The notes beneath the pieces were generated by a model. It saw only the letters and a program-made list of their open reading frames with translations. It ran no database searches and was not told the origin of the DNA. Below are positions 1-9,433 of a stretch of 64,000 bases of DNA, piece by piece. This DNA is from Acinetobacter sp. Marseille-Q1618 (lineage in GTDB: Bacteria; Pseudomonadota; Gammaproteobacteria; Pseudomonadales; Moraxellaceae). A program made the position numbers and the translations under genes. Within the stretch, counting starts at the first letter, position 1. Every line of letters begins with the position of its first letter. Location: the NCBI RefSeq assembly GCF_902809855.1, contig NZ_CADDWJ010000001.1:620001-684000 (forward strand). The letters are read 5' to 3'.

Positions 1-1541
1 GTTACTTGCATATTGGTCATGTTAAAGCAATTTGTTTGAACTTTGGAATAGCGCAAGAGTTTGATGGTTTATGTAACCTACGTTTTGACGATACAAATCC
101 AGATGCTGAAGAGCAAGAATATGTGGATGGTATTGCCAATGATGTAAAATGGTTAGGTTTTGAGTGGGAAGGTCAACCACGTTATGCATCTAGTTATTTT
201 GATCAATTGCACACTTGGGCGATTCAATTGATCAAACAAGGTGATGCTTATGTGGATTTGCAAACACCTGAAGAAATTAAACTGAATCGTGGTAATTTTG
301 TTGAACCTGGTAAAAACTCACCTTATCGTGAAACTAGTATTGAAGAAAACCTTGCGCGTTTTGAAAAAATGAACAATGGTGAGTTTGCTGAAGGTGAAGC
401 TGTATTACGTGCTAAAATTGATATGGCATCGCCCAACGTACATATGCGTGATCCAATTTTATATCGTGTATTACATTCTGAGCATCACCAAACAGGTGAT
501 AAATGGAAAATGTATCCAATGTATGATTATGCACATCCATTGTCAGACGCAATTGAAGGCATTACCCATTCATTATGTACCTTAGAATTCCAAGATCACC
601 GTCCATTCTACGATTGGGTTGTTGAAAAAGTTAAATCTCCTGCTGTGCCTCGCCAATACGAGTCTAGCCGTTTAAATATTGATTATACCATTACCTCTAA
701 ACGTAAATTACGTAAGTTGGTTGAAGGTGATTATGTGAATGGTTGGGATGACCCACGTATGCCTACGGTGGTGGGAATGCGTCGTCGTGGATTTACCCCT
801 GAAGGTTTACGTGACTTCTGTAAACGGGTGGGTGTCTCTAAAACTGATGGTATTGTCGATGTGGCAATGCTTGAGTTTTGTATTCGTCAGTCGCTTGAAA
901 ATACCGCAGCACGCGGTATGGCTGTCCTGAACCCATTAAAAGTGACATTAACCAATCTGCCTGAAGATATGGATTTAAGCCACGCACGTCATCCAAATGT
1001 CGATATGGGTGATCGAGTGATTCCTTTAACATCTGAGATTTATATTGATCGTAAAGACTTTGAAGAAGTGCCACCAAAAGGCTTTAAACGTTTAATTCCT
1101 GAGGGTGAGGTACGCTTACGTCATGCCTATGTGATCAAATGTGATGAAGTAATTAAAGATGCAAATGGTGAAGTGATTGAGCTGAAATGCTCGATTGATC
1201 CTGAAACTTTAGGTAAAAACCCAGAAGGGCGTAAAGTAAAAGGCGTGATTCATTGGGTTTCTGCAAGCAAAGGTATTCCTGCGGAAGTACGTGTTTATGA
1301 CCGTTTGTTTACTGAAGCTGCGCCTGATGCAGATGATGACTTTCTGAAACATTTAAATCCAGATTCTTTAAAAGTTTTACAAGCCGTGATCGAGCCAGCT
1401 TTAGCACAAGCACAACCTGAAGATCGTTTCCAATTTGAACGTGAGGGTTATTTTGTTGCAGATCAACATGATCACACAAGTGCCAAACCTGTGTTTAACC
1501 GTATTTTAGATTTAAAAGACAGTTTTAAACCTGGAAAATAA
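1..1541 (+). CDS. glnS: Glutaminyl-tRNA synthetase, 5' truncated
   Basis: Charges tRNA-Gln with glutamine in the cytoplasm. The window opens inside the gene: the frame runs from base 3 and the class I HIGH signature (Y-L-H-I-G-H) is encoded by the first codons. By comparison with the E. coli enzyme roughly the first 35-40 residues lie outside the window, so no start codon is visible. The second class I signature appears as TSKRKL near residue 230 of the visible part. The C-terminal anticodon-binding beta-barrel region is complete and the gene ends at a TAA followed by a strong terminator. The Gln rather than Glu assignment rests on the close match to GlnRS in the catalytic core and on the GlnRS-type C-terminal half. 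High confidence. Confidence 0.96.
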   Translation, partial: YLHIGHVKAICLNFGIAQEFDGLCNLRFDDTNPDAEEQEYVDGIANDVKWLGFEWEGQPRYASSYFDQLHTWAIQLIKQGDAYVDLQTPEEIKLNRGNFVEPGKNSPYRETSIEENLARFEKMNNGEFAEGEAVLRAKIDMASPNVHMRDPILYRVLHSEHHQTGDKWKMYPMYDYAHPLSDAIEGITHSLCTLEFQDHRPFYDWVVEKVKSPAVPRQYESSRLNIDYTITSKRKLRKLVEGDYVNGWDDPRMPTVVGMRRRGFTPEGLRDFCKRVGVSKTDGIVDVAMLEFCIRQSLENTAARGMAVLNPLKVTLTNLPEDMDLSHARHPNVDMGDRVIPLTSEIYIDRKDFEEVPPKGFKRLIPEGEVRLRHAYVIKCDEVIKDANGEVIELKCSIDPETLGKNPEGRKVKGVIHWVSASKGIPAEVRVYDRLFTEAAPDADDDFLKHLNPDSLKVLQAVIEPALAQAQPEDRFQFEREGYFVADQHDHTSAKPVFNRILDLKDSFKPGK

Positions 1542-1555
1542 TTACCATCGCAATA

Positions 1556-1581
1556 GCCCTATCTTCGGATGGGGCTTTTTT
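1556..1581 (+). terminator. Rho-independent terminator of glnS
   Basis: An 8-bp stem (GCCCTATC / GATGGGGC, one G-T pair) closes a TTCG tetraloop and is followed at once by six T. It sits 15 bases after the glnS stop. Confidence 0.9.
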
Positions 1582-1945
1582 ATATCTGTTTTAATTTTTA
1601 ATAATATTATTTTAAATAAACCTTAGTTAATTTAAGGATATTTGTTTTTAAACTTGATTAAGTGGTCTATACAAATTAAACATGTAATAAATTTCCTATA
1701 ATTCATACAAAACAGGCAATACAAAGCTTTTATTACATGTTTACTTAAAACCTATTACTTATCATAAATCAAATAATTTATTGAATTTTAATTTAAATTT
1801 TTAAAAGTTTATCTTAGATTTTATCAAAGATTAAAATTATAAATAAAATGCAAATGTAAAATTACTATTAAAAACGTATATATATTGTAATCACGATCTG
1901 AGTTTATTATTATGCTTGGATGAAAGCAGTAAATTATAAAATGCA
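1582..1945. other. Intergenic region upstream of the first LuxR gene
   Basis: About 360 bases of very AT-rich sequence with no credible gene on either strand. It contains the long inverted repeat at 1677-1743 listed separately, and must hold the promoter of the LuxR-type gene that starts at 1946. I could not pick a convincing -35/-10 pair. Confidence 0.6.
1677..1743. repeat. 15-bp perfect inverted repeat, candidate operator
   Basis: TAAACATGTAATAAA at 1677-1691 is matched exactly by its reverse complement at 1729-1743, with a 37-base spacer. Each arm contains the self-complementary core ACATGT. It lies about 200-270 bases upstream of the LuxR gene. The arms could be two binding sites for a looping regulator or the stem of a large hairpin; only the repeat itself is observed. 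Confidence 0.6.
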
Positions 1946-3139
1946 ATGGAATTATTCGAAAAATATTATGAGGAACTACGTGCGTTAATTTATAAAATTC
2001 CATTAACCACAGATGGATGGTTTTATTTTGCGAAAAGATTATTAACAGTATTAGATGTTTCTTATATCCATCTTCAAGCCATAGATATGACTTCTAATAT
2101 TATTTCTTTTAGTAATGGTGTTGGTGTTTTATCCTCTGAAGTTTATGCAAATGCTGAATTAAAATACTTAAGATATCCTGTAGATGCAGATCCACGTTGG
2201 GCAAAATTTTTAGATCCTGAACGTCAGGGGTGGTATCAGTGTCATACTCATATAACTGATGATTTTGTAAAAAATTCTGAACTATATCAAGATATTTTAC
2301 TACCAATCGGCTTAAGATATGTTGCAACAAAAGAGCTTATTTGGGATGAAAAAATGTGTATTTTTTGGAGTATTAGTACTGCAGAACAACGCCAACCTTT
2401 AAATACACAAGAAATATACTTTTTAGATCAACTATTACCTCATCTAAAAAAAATAATCATTGCACAACGTCATTTATATGAATTGTCCATAAATAATATT
2501 GTGGGTTATAATTTAATTAATCATTTAAATCAGCCTATAGTTCTCCTAAGTTTATCTGGACAAGTGGTGTACTATAATCAAAAAATGAAAGATTTTTTTG
2601 AGGCTCAAAATGTAATTCAGAATAAAAATAATCAATTTAATTTACCAGTCTTTGAGCAAAAAAAGTTTTTTAATATTTTATATAAGATTGAAGAGGCTTT
2701 TAGATATAAACATAGCGAAATTCATGCTTTTAGAAATATTATATTTCCAATCACTCTTAGTAAAAACAGTAAAGTTGAGTTTACAATCAATTTTTTAGCT
2801 TCTGAAAAAGAAAAATCTTTTTTTGGCATCCGTCCATTAGTGATGTTGACATTTCAATCATATGAAAATGAAGCCATTGAACATTTTAATAAATTTAAAC
2901 ACTATGCCTTGCCGCACTCTTACTTAGAAAGCCAATTCCATTTAACTAAGCGAGAATTCGAAGTATGTGAGTTGTTTGTGAATGGTAAAAATCTAGAAGA
3001 AATTGCACAAACTTTAAGTTTAAAAGTAATTTCAATCCGTACCTATATCAAAAATATTTTTGTAAAAATGCATTGTAATTCTCAAGTGGATTTAATGAAG
3101 TTGTTAATCCAAATCAGTAAAGATGCCAAAAATAAATAA
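1946..3139 (+). CDS. LuxR-family helix-turn-helix regulator
   Basis: A 397-residue protein whose last 65 residues (about 333-397) form a LuxR/FixJ-type DNA-binding domain: LTKREFEVCELFVNG, then a helix-turn-helix ending in IRTYIKNIFVKM. The first 330 residues match no signal-binding domain I can name; they lack an obvious acyl-homoserine-lactone pocket or a receiver aspartate, and a PAS-like fold around 190-320 is possible. The next gene is a paralogue of the same layout. The ATG at 1946 has only a weak upstream GAAAG; an ATG five bases earlier is in another frame. The target and signal are unknown. Confidence 0.8.
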   Translation: MELFEKYYEELRALIYKIPLTTDGWFYFAKRLLTVLDVSYIHLQAIDMTSNIISFSNGVGVLSSEVYANAELKYLRYPVDADPRWAKFLDPERQGWYQCHTHITDDFVKNSELYQDILLPIGLRYVATKELIWDEKMCIFWSISTAEQRQPLNTQEIYFLDQLLPHLKKIIIAQRHLYELSINNIVGYNLINHLNQPIVLLSLSGQVVYYNQKMKDFFEAQNVIQNKNNQFNLPVFEQKKFFNILYKIEEAFRYKHSEIHAFRNIIFPITLSKNSKVEFTINFLASEKEKSFFGIRPLVMLTFQSYENEAIEHFNKFKHYALPHSYLESQFHLTKREFEVCELFVNGKNLEEIAQTLSLKVISIRTYIKNIFVKMHCNSQVDLMKLLIQISKDAKNK

Positions 3140-3512
3140 TATATTGATTTAACACTACCTCTCAAATGGGAACTATACATATTTTGATAAACGGTTAATA
3201 ATAGTATATAGCTAAAAATGATAAGGTGATTTTATCTTCAAAAACTTTTATATATACATAAACTTAAATATAATTTTTGGTAAATTTTTATTGTTTTAAA
3301 TGCGGAAAAGTCCTATTCTGCACTATGAACAGTAAATGAAATAAAGTTAACAAAAAGTATAAAATTTTAAATTAATTGAAAATTCAATATTATGTGTTGG
3401 ATAAATGATTCTATTTGCTTAAATAAATCTTAAAACTATCACCATATGGTGATGTTCATCTTCTATGCCCTTACTTTAGCATATCCCTATTCATGGAAGT
3501 GTTTGGGGGAGC
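3140..3512. other. Intergenic region between the two LuxR genes
   Basis: About 370 AT-rich bases with no gene seen. The only clear structure is the 16-bp palindrome at 3438-3453, listed separately. Confidence 0.6.
3438..3453. promoter_or_regulatory. 16-bp perfect palindrome, candidate operator of the second LuxR gene
   Basis: ATCACCATATGGTGAT reads the same on both strands and sits 60 bases before the start codon at 3513. Perfect palindromes of this size in front of a regulator gene are typical of dimer-bound operators. The regulator that binds is inferred, not shown. Confidence 0.55.
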
Positions 3513-4661
3513 ATGGAGATGTTAGTTGAACAAGAAAATAAAATTATTGGTATGATTTATGACGCAGCTTTAAATCCACCACTCTGGAATGAGGTTTTAG
3601 CAGAAGTTGTAAAACTAACAGGAAGTAGCACTGCTATTTTAAGTATTACCAATCAATTGTTTCCAACACAGGATATTGTATTTACACATAATATTTCTCA
3701 AGAGTGCTTGCGTGTTTACCAAGATGAACAAGTCAAAGTAATAGATATGCGTTTACATGCGCCTTATTGGGATCATAAAACATTAGGAGATACAGTTTTA
3801 AACTCATTTACATCATATGCGAATATGCCAAATACAGATCATTTCATTTTTTATGAAAAATGTGTGAAACCGACTAATATTGCACATGTTGCCGCAGTTT
3901 TATTGGAACGTAGCATGTATAGTTGGGCTGTTTTTGCTGTACATCGTGCAACAGAATTAACGGAATATTCTGAACAAGAAGCACAAATTCTGACACGATT
4001 GGGCGTGCATTTAAGTCGAGCATTAAAAATTTATCGGCAAGTAGTTTTGTTGGAAAATGAAAAAAATGATATTTATCATGTTTTAGATCAATTAAGAGTA
4101 GGTGTTATGCTTATAAATCAAGATTTAAAATTGACTTATAGTAATGCAATTGCACGTAATACCTTAGAAAAAACTGATATTTTAAAATTAGATCAAAACA
4201 ACCATTTAAAAACTTTAAAGCAGTATCAAAATAATTTAAATAAACTGATCGGAAATGTATTATTTGAAGACTTTGATATTTTGAGTAAAGCTGGAGGGTG
4301 TTTAGCATTAAATAACGAAGAATCCAATGAGTCTTTGTTGCTCAGTATCCTGCCGTTCAATGCGACAAAGAACTGTAATCTCCAGAAAAAAGCGGTCATT
4401 TTTATGAGTCAGACCAATCAAAAGCAATATTTAGCGAATGATTATTTAGTACAGCGTTATAAACTTGCAAAACGTGAATTGTTATTTTGCGAATTATTTG
4501 TAAATGGGCAAAAGTTAGAACAAATTACGGAAAATATGAATATTACTTATGGAACAGCACGTATGTATATCAAAAATATTTTTGCAAAAACAGGCTGTAC
4601 CTCACAGACAGAGTTAATGCAGTTATTAATGAATACATGTTTTGAATTTGAGTTTTCCTGA
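3513..4661 (+). CDS. LuxR-family helix-turn-helix regulator, paralogue of the preceding gene
   Basis: A 382-residue protein with the same layout as its upstream neighbour. The last 65 residues (about 318-382) are again a LuxR-type DNA-binding domain (LAKRELLFCELFVNGQKLEQ, then ARMYIKNIFAKTG), and both share the phrase YIKNIF. The N-terminal two thirds resemble those of helix-turn-helix regulators with an uncharacterised sensor region; a PAS-like stretch around 185-300 is possible. A GGGGGAG ribosome site precedes the ATG at 3513; a second in-frame ATG lies six bases on. No adjacent target gene is evident: downstream is a convergent LRAT-like gene. Function unknown beyond transcription control. 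Confidence 0.8.
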   Translation: MEMLVEQENKIIGMIYDAALNPPLWNEVLAEVVKLTGSSTAILSITNQLFPTQDIVFTHNISQECLRVYQDEQVKVIDMRLHAPYWDHKTLGDTVLNSFTSYANMPNTDHFIFYEKCVKPTNIAHVAAVLLERSMYSWAVFAVHRATELTEYSEQEAQILTRLGVHLSRALKIYRQVVLLENEKNDIYHVLDQLRVGVMLINQDLKLTYSNAIARNTLEKTDILKLDQNNHLKTLKQYQNNLNKLIGNVLFEDFDILSKAGGCLALNNEESNESLLLSILPFNATKNCNLQKKAVIFMSQTNQKQYLANDYLVQRYKLAKRELLFCELFVNGQKLEQITENMNITYGTARMYIKNIFAKTGCTSQTELMQLLMNTCFEFEFS

Positions 4662-4721
4662 TGTAACACGGATTGTTGATTTTGTGTATAGAAGCAAAAA
4701 TTATCTTCAAACACTTTAGGA

Positions 4722-5258
4722 CTATTTTTTAGGATGTTGCTCTCGCAAAGATAAATAAGTTGCTAAATCCATTTTTGCTCGTTCACGCAGTTTCATTTTG
4801 ATATATAAAACTAAAGCAAAACAAGTGGTTGCAATGGTAATAAACAAACCATTCATATAGGTCATGATTGAACTTACATAGCCGATAGTAGTGAGTCGAT
4901 GCATCATTTTAACTACTTGTGGGCTGCTTTCAATGCCTGTGATTGCCCAAGTACATAAATGTTCGCAATTATTGACAATTAAATGATAATTATTTTCGTG
5001 CATACGACTACGCATACGACGAACAATATGACGACCTTTAAATTTTGGTTGATCATATGAGCGAATAATTATTTTTCGATTTCGTGCAAATTTATCTAAG
5101 GTCGTAATTTCAATAGGTTGTTTTTTAAAGAAATGGGCAAAACCAGAGTAATGAATCACGCGACCTTTACCTGCGTAAATGCCGTGATGACTATAACCAA
5201 AGTTTTTTACAATCAGATGAGCACCGATCGGGTACCGAACGAAACGTTTTGTTTGCAT
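4722..5258 (-). CDS. LRAT/NC-domain protein with a C-terminal membrane segment
   Basis: The 178-residue protein has the lecithin-retinol-acyltransferase-like (circularly permuted NlpC/P60) arrangement: YPIGAHLIV, then the His pair in SHHGIYAG, and the catalytic-type Cys in NNCEHLCTW. A hydrophobic segment near residues 140-160 could anchor it in a membrane, followed by a basic tail. Family members are thiol acyltransferases or hydrolases; the substrate here is unknown. I prefer the ATG at 5258 because AAGGGG lies just before it; an upstream ATG at 5288 would add ten residues but has no such site. It converges on the second LuxR gene and is transcribed away from the glycosidase-like gene. Confidence 0.72.
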   Translation of the reverse strand: MQTKRFVRYPIGAHLIVKNFGYSHHGIYAGKGRVIHYSGFAHFFKKQPIEITTLDKFARNRKIIIRSYDQPKFKGRHIVRRMRSRMHENNYHLIVNNCEHLCTWAITGIESSPQVVKMMHRLTTIGYVSSIMTYMNGLFITIATTCFALVLYIKMKLRERAKMDLATYLSLREQHPKK

Positions 5259-5429
5259 ATTCCCCTTGTTTCCAATAAAAGTATACAACTGTATTTTATT
5301 GAAAGATGAATCACATTATAACTAAGATACAATAAAAATGTAGTCACAAACTGAACAATTAAGTAAAGATTTATAACTCAACATTTCAATTCTACTCATT
5401 CATAATTTTTACAGGTATGATTGATCGAA

Positions 5430-6209
5430 ATGAAAAATGGTCTAAAAATGAAAATCTTAAATAAGGCTGAACGTGGTTTATTGGGTGTTTTTGCGCTATT
5501 TGCACTTTCTACCGCAAATGTTCATGCAACAACTGAATATATTAAAATCGAAAAAAATCAGAAAATTGTTGCCGATGTAGTGCGTATTCAACAGTTGGAT
5601 CAGCTTCAATTATTTTTAAATAATGCAAAGCATCAACCTTACAAGAAAATCAAAGCTGTAGCGAAAGATTTACCTCAATGTCAGTTTTTAAGCTTTGCGA
5701 TGAATGCAGGAATGTATCATGCGGACTATTCTACAGTGGGCTTATACATTGAAAATACTAAACAATTTTCTAAACTTAATACGCAAACCAAAGGGTTTGG
5801 AAATTTTTTAATGCAACCGAATGGTGTTTTAGCTTGGAATAAAAAACGGGCAACGATTCAAACTACACAAAACTATGCACAGTCCAATTTTCACGCTGAA
5901 TATGCCACGCAATCAGGGCCGATGCTGGTGATTGATGGCAAAATTAACAGTCTATTTTTACCCCGATCCGACTCTTTAAAAATTAGGAACGGTGTAGGTA
6001 TTAAAAATAATCAACTTTATTTTGTGATTAGTCGGGAACGTATTAGCTTTTATGATTTTGCACAGATTTTTAAACAAGACTTAAAAATTGATCAGGCATT
6101 ATATTTGGATGGTTCGGTGTCGAGTGCCTATATTCCACAAGCAGGGCGGAGTGACAATCGTTTTAATTTAGGTCCTATTGTTGGTTTTGTAGAGCAGAAA
6201 AATTGTTAA
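5430..6209 (+). CDS. Exported phosphodiester glycosidase-like protein
   Basis: Matches the phosphodiester glycosidase (NAGPA/DUF2233-type) family, which removes phosphodiester-linked sugars. Visible blocks are MNAGMYH, the GNFLMQPNGVL segment, SGPMLVIDG, a conserved VGIKNNQLYFVIS strand and LYLDGSVSSAY. An N-terminal hydrophobic segment ending in VHA is a signal peptide, so the protein acts outside the cytoplasm. The start is uncertain: TTG 5421, ATG 5430 and ATG 5448 are all in frame and none has a strong ribosome site; ATG 5430 gives 259 residues. It converges on the phenol hydroxylase operon, and I see no functional link. Confidence 0.8.
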   Translation: MKNGLKMKILNKAERGLLGVFALFALSTANVHATTEYIKIEKNQKIVADVVRIQQLDQLQLFLNNAKHQPYKKIKAVAKDLPQCQFLSFAMNAGMYHADYSTVGLYIENTKQFSKLNTQTKGFGNFLMQPNGVLAWNKKRATIQTTQNYAQSNFHAEYATQSGPMLVIDGKINSLFLPRSDSLKIRNGVGIKNNQLYFVISRERISFYDFAQIFKQDLKIDQALYLDGSVSSAYIPQAGRSDNRFNLGPIVGFVEQKNC

Positions 6210-6246
6210 TAAATCCATTTTAAATTATTAAGTTTGAGGAAAAAAT

Positions 6247-6272
6247 AGCGAAGCTTCATGTGAAACTTCGCT
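6247..6272. terminator. Bidirectional terminator between glycosidase gene and mphP
   Basis: Stem AGCGAAG / CTTCGCT with an inner TTC/GAA extension across one mismatch. On the minus strand it is followed by ATTTTTT, on the plus strand by TTAATTTT, so it can end both converging units. Confidence 0.82.
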
Positions 6273-6295
6273 TTAATTTTATAAAAAATAAACCC

Positions 6296-7357
6296 TTATA
6301 TATGCTTAAATAATGCTGAACGTGATTGCCCATTTGCACCATCTGCTGCACTTAAGAAGCGTTCGGTATGAATATCTTTTTCAAATAAACGACTCTGCAT
6401 CAGTGTGGAAATCGCTGCATCAATCATTGGCGGAGGACCACACAAATAGGCTTTATGCCCACTGCATTTATTTTCAAAATGATTAGCAACAGCTTCATGC
6501 ACAAAACCCGTAAAGCCTGTCCAAGCATCTTCAGCTTTTGGTGCGTTCAACGCAGGAATGTAGTGAAAATTTGAATGTTCTTTGACAAGATTTTCGAAAA
6601 TTTCACGGTTATACAATTCTGAAACATCACGTGCGCCTTGGAATAAATAGATATTGCGGGTTTCACCTGCTTCTAATAAATCCAAAATCATTGATTGTGG
6701 GCTGGATAAGCCAGAACCACCTGCGATGAAAATCACACCACGATCATCTGATTTACGTACAAAGAATTGTCCATAGGGCCCTGAAATATTGAGTTCATCG
6801 CCTTGTTTTAGATTTTCATGTACATAAGTGGTGGCTGCACCGCCTTCAACTTTACGAATATGCAGCTCAATGATGCCTTCTTCATTGGGCGAGTTGGCAA
6901 TTGAAAATGCACGTGTACCTTCAATATTCGGCAGTTGAATATTTACATATTGACCCGCCTGAAATTGCATCGGACGATCAATCTGTAAACGAACACCTTT
7001 AATCGTTGGTGAAAGGTCTTTAATTTCAATTACTTTTGCTTGGTAGTCTTCGACCAAATAGCCTAAGAAATCCTCATCTTCATCGACATCCGCTTCAATG
7101 ACCATGTCAGATTCTGGTTTGCAGCAACAGGCTAAAACTTTATTTTCCTCACGCTCAATGTCCATGAGTGCAAAAGGAGAGGCTTCACCGACATCGTAAA
7201 AACCATCAGTTACTTGCACTTTACACGTGCCACAGGTGCCATGTCCACAAGCGAAAGGCAACCAAACCCCTTGACGCAAAGCGGCATCAAGGATGGTTTG
7301 ATCTTCTTCAACTTCAATCGTCGTACCGATTGGTTCAATGGTAACTTGATAACTCAT
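6296..7357 (-). CDS. mphP: Phenol hydroxylase reductase component P5
   Basis: Electron-transfer component of multicomponent phenol hydroxylase: it passes electrons from NADH via FAD and a [2Fe-2S] cluster to the diiron oxygenase. Residues 1-85 are a plant-type ferredoxin with cluster cysteines C37, C42, C45 and a further Cys at 77 or 78 (ACGHGTCGTCK). Residues 100-200 are the FAD domain (RAFSIANSP) and 205-340 the NAD domain (FIAGGSGLSSP, AYLCGPPPMID). The 353-residue length is that of DmpP. It is the last gene of the mphKLMNOP operon; GGGAG precedes the ATG. Confidence 0.96.
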   Translation of the reverse strand: MSYQVTIEPIGTTIEVEEDQTILDAALRQGVWLPFACGHGTCGTCKVQVTDGFYDVGEASPFALMDIEREENKVLACCCKPESDMVIEADVDEDEDFLGYLVEDYQAKVIEIKDLSPTIKGVRLQIDRPMQFQAGQYVNIQLPNIEGTRAFSIANSPNEEGIIELHIRKVEGGAATTYVHENLKQGDELNISGPYGQFFVRKSDDRGVIFIAGGSGLSSPQSMILDLLEAGETRNIYLFQGARDVSELYNREIFENLVKEHSNFHYIPALNAPKAEDAWTGFTGFVHEAVANHFENKCSGHKAYLCGPPPMIDAAISTLMQSRLFEKDIHTERFLSAADGANGQSRSALFKHI

Positions 7358-7369
7358 TGATGTACTCCC

Positions 7370-7732
7370 TTAAACATGACTGCCTTTGTAACCCGTTAGA
7401 TTTGGCGTCACAAAGCGTAAAAGAGATTTATGATCGAAGCCTTGTTCCGCCAATGTCTTAGAAAAATCGGCATGAAGTGCTTCACGATTCAAGGTAAATT
7501 GTACAGTTGACCAATCAATGTCGCTAAATTCAGGATGTTGGCTGAATCCACCTGTGATTTGTTGATCAATCAATTCTTGTAAAGTTTGCTGTGGTGACAC
7601 CACAAAAGCATGTGCTGAACAAAAAAGGGTGTGATGATCCCAACCAATAAATAACAGCATGTTATCGCCATAATTTTTTTGTTGATCAAGAGCTTCAAAT
7701 TGATAATTGTCTTGGATTGCTTGTACTGGCAT
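7370..7732 (-). CDS. mphO: Phenol hydroxylase component P4
   Basis: Small alpha-side (gamma) subunit of the phenol hydroxylase oxygenase, equivalent to DmpO. At 120 residues it has the family length (about 119) and the typical start MPVQAI and LLFIGWDHHTLF segment. I chose the ATG at 7732, which has TTAGGAG eight bases upstream, over an upstream in-frame ATG at 7765 that would add an unsupported 11-residue leader. It lies 12 bases before mphP. Confidence 0.93.
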   Translation of the reverse strand: MPVQAIQDNYQFEALDQQKNYGDNMLLFIGWDHHTLFCSAHAFVVSPQQTLQELIDQQITGGFSQHPEFSDIDWSTVQFTLNREALHADFSKTLAEQGFDHKSLLRFVTPNLTGYKGSHV

Positions 7733-7820
7733 GAGAATACTCCTAAATTCCTTGAGAAAAGTCATGCTGTGTATTCACTTTTGAATGGTTCACACAGCAA
7801 TCAACTTCATCTTTTATTCC

Positions 7821-9371
7821 TTACGATGCTGATGCACCTTTCCATTTTTTCCAGCGTTCTTGGTCTGGTGAACCTTCAATATCTAAATTGTCTGCACCGA
7901 CATTAAAGTTGTAATAGTCACGTAAAATTGTTTCTAAATCTGGACCACCACAGTTACCTTGTAGGATTTGGTTCACTGGTAACCATGCTTGGATGTATTT
8001 CTCTGGTTCACGCTCGAAAATGTCATGACAACCATCTGAACAGGTATGATAACGCTCGCCTTTATAAATGCTGTCACGGTAACTAAACATGGTTTGGTCG
8101 CCATCCATTTCGGTAAAGGTCATTGGAATCTGGCAGATTTGACAGAGTTGCGGTAAGCCGTTGCTATAAAAACGTTTGCCTTCAGCTTCTAATTTACGTG
8201 CCAATTCCCATTTTGGACGATAGTATTTATCGAAAGTATCAGGGTATTTTGCAGATAACCAATCCATTTCTTCATCGGTTGGAATCCAAGTGTGGAAACC
8301 TGCTGCATGACCGAAGTTATAGAAAATCCACCATGCTTGATGGGAAACGTGTTCTTTCTCTTTTTCGATCACTTCTGAGTATTTCGGCATACGGATACCA
8401 TAACGGCTCAAGTCTTTGAACAATGCACCGCCAGCTTCTTCAAAATAAGTTTCCCATGCTTCTTTCCACGACATGACTTTATTTGGAAGCATGTAATCCA
8501 TCATCATGCCAACGATTGAGAGTAGGCGAGTACCACGCCAGAACCATTTATCAATCCATTCTTGAACGATTGGTACGTTGTCTTCATGTTGTTCAAGTAA
8601 GAATTTGACTATTTCCAAACCAAGTGTCATATGACGTGCTTCATCAGACTGTGCTGAGAAACCAAAAGTCACGGTTGCCATGTCGCCGTTGTAAGCCGCT
8701 CCCGACATGAAAGGAACGAACAATAAGTTAGTGAGTACATACTCAAATGCAAAACTGATCGCCAATAAAAACTCGAATGGACCTGCCGAACGTGCATCTT
8801 CAAAGAATGATTTAGGTACAGACAAATACCACACACGATCATGCATGTGCGACCAGTCTTGGAAACCATCAAAGAATTTGTTGTAGTGGCTCATCGCATG
8901 AATTTGAGTTTGCACATGACGCAATTCATCAATTGATTGCATTTGTGATGCGATACGTGCACCGATGCCACTAAACTGACGACCAACATGGGCATAGCCT
9001 TGATATGCTTGATATTCCAGTGGTGTAACTGCGGTTAAAAACAGTTTGATTGCATTTAAATAACGTTCATTGGAAACATTCATTTGCCCATTATTTTGCG
9101 CAAAAGCATCGAAAATGGCATAAAGTTTTTTCTCTTTCTCAGCCTGATATTTCCAATATGAATCCATAGTCAAACGGAATGGATCTTCCCATTTTGACCA
9201 GTCGGTGATTTTAATCCCTTCAAATTCTTCATAAGGAAAAGCATCTTTACGATCTGCATAGGAAAAGTCCCAATCCAAATCACGAGTTAGCATGCGATAA
9301 CGGTCTTTGGCATTGAGCTTTTTGGTTGCAGTTTTACTTGCTGTTTTTGTATTTTTAACGTCAGTATTCAT
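7821..9371 (-). CDS. mphN: Phenol hydroxylase large oxygenase subunit P3
   Basis: Catalytic subunit that hydroxylates phenol to catechol. It is a bacterial multicomponent monooxygenase alpha subunit with the expected diiron ligands: E119, E149 and H152 (DELRH), E210, E244 and H247 (DEARH), numbered from the chosen start. The C-terminal part has the CQIC...CSDGC cysteines of the YHS-like region near 410-440. The start at 9371 gives 516 residues, like DmpN, and has AGGA eight bases upstream; ATG 9389 is in frame but poorly placed. All six known ligand positions are intact, so the enzyme should be active. Confidence 0.97.
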   Translation of the reverse strand: MNTDVKNTKTASKTATKKLNAKDRYRMLTRDLDWDFSYADRKDAFPYEEFEGIKITDWSKWEDPFRLTMDSYWKYQAEKEKKLYAIFDAFAQNNGQMNVSNERYLNAIKLFLTAVTPLEYQAYQGYAHVGRQFSGIGARIASQMQSIDELRHVQTQIHAMSHYNKFFDGFQDWSHMHDRVWYLSVPKSFFEDARSAGPFEFLLAISFAFEYVLTNLLFVPFMSGAAYNGDMATVTFGFSAQSDEARHMTLGLEIVKFLLEQHEDNVPIVQEWIDKWFWRGTRLLSIVGMMMDYMLPNKVMSWKEAWETYFEEAGGALFKDLSRYGIRMPKYSEVIEKEKEHVSHQAWWIFYNFGHAAGFHTWIPTDEEMDWLSAKYPDTFDKYYRPKWELARKLEAEGKRFYSNGLPQLCQICQIPMTFTEMDGDQTMFSYRDSIYKGERYHTCSDGCHDIFEREPEKYIQAWLPVNQILQGNCGGPDLETILRDYYNFNVGADNLDIEGSPDQERWKKWKGASAS

Positions 9372-9433
9372 TTTGATCATCCTGTTCAATCATTGAAATG
9401 CTTTGTTTTAAAACTATTTTGTTTTAAGGTTAT

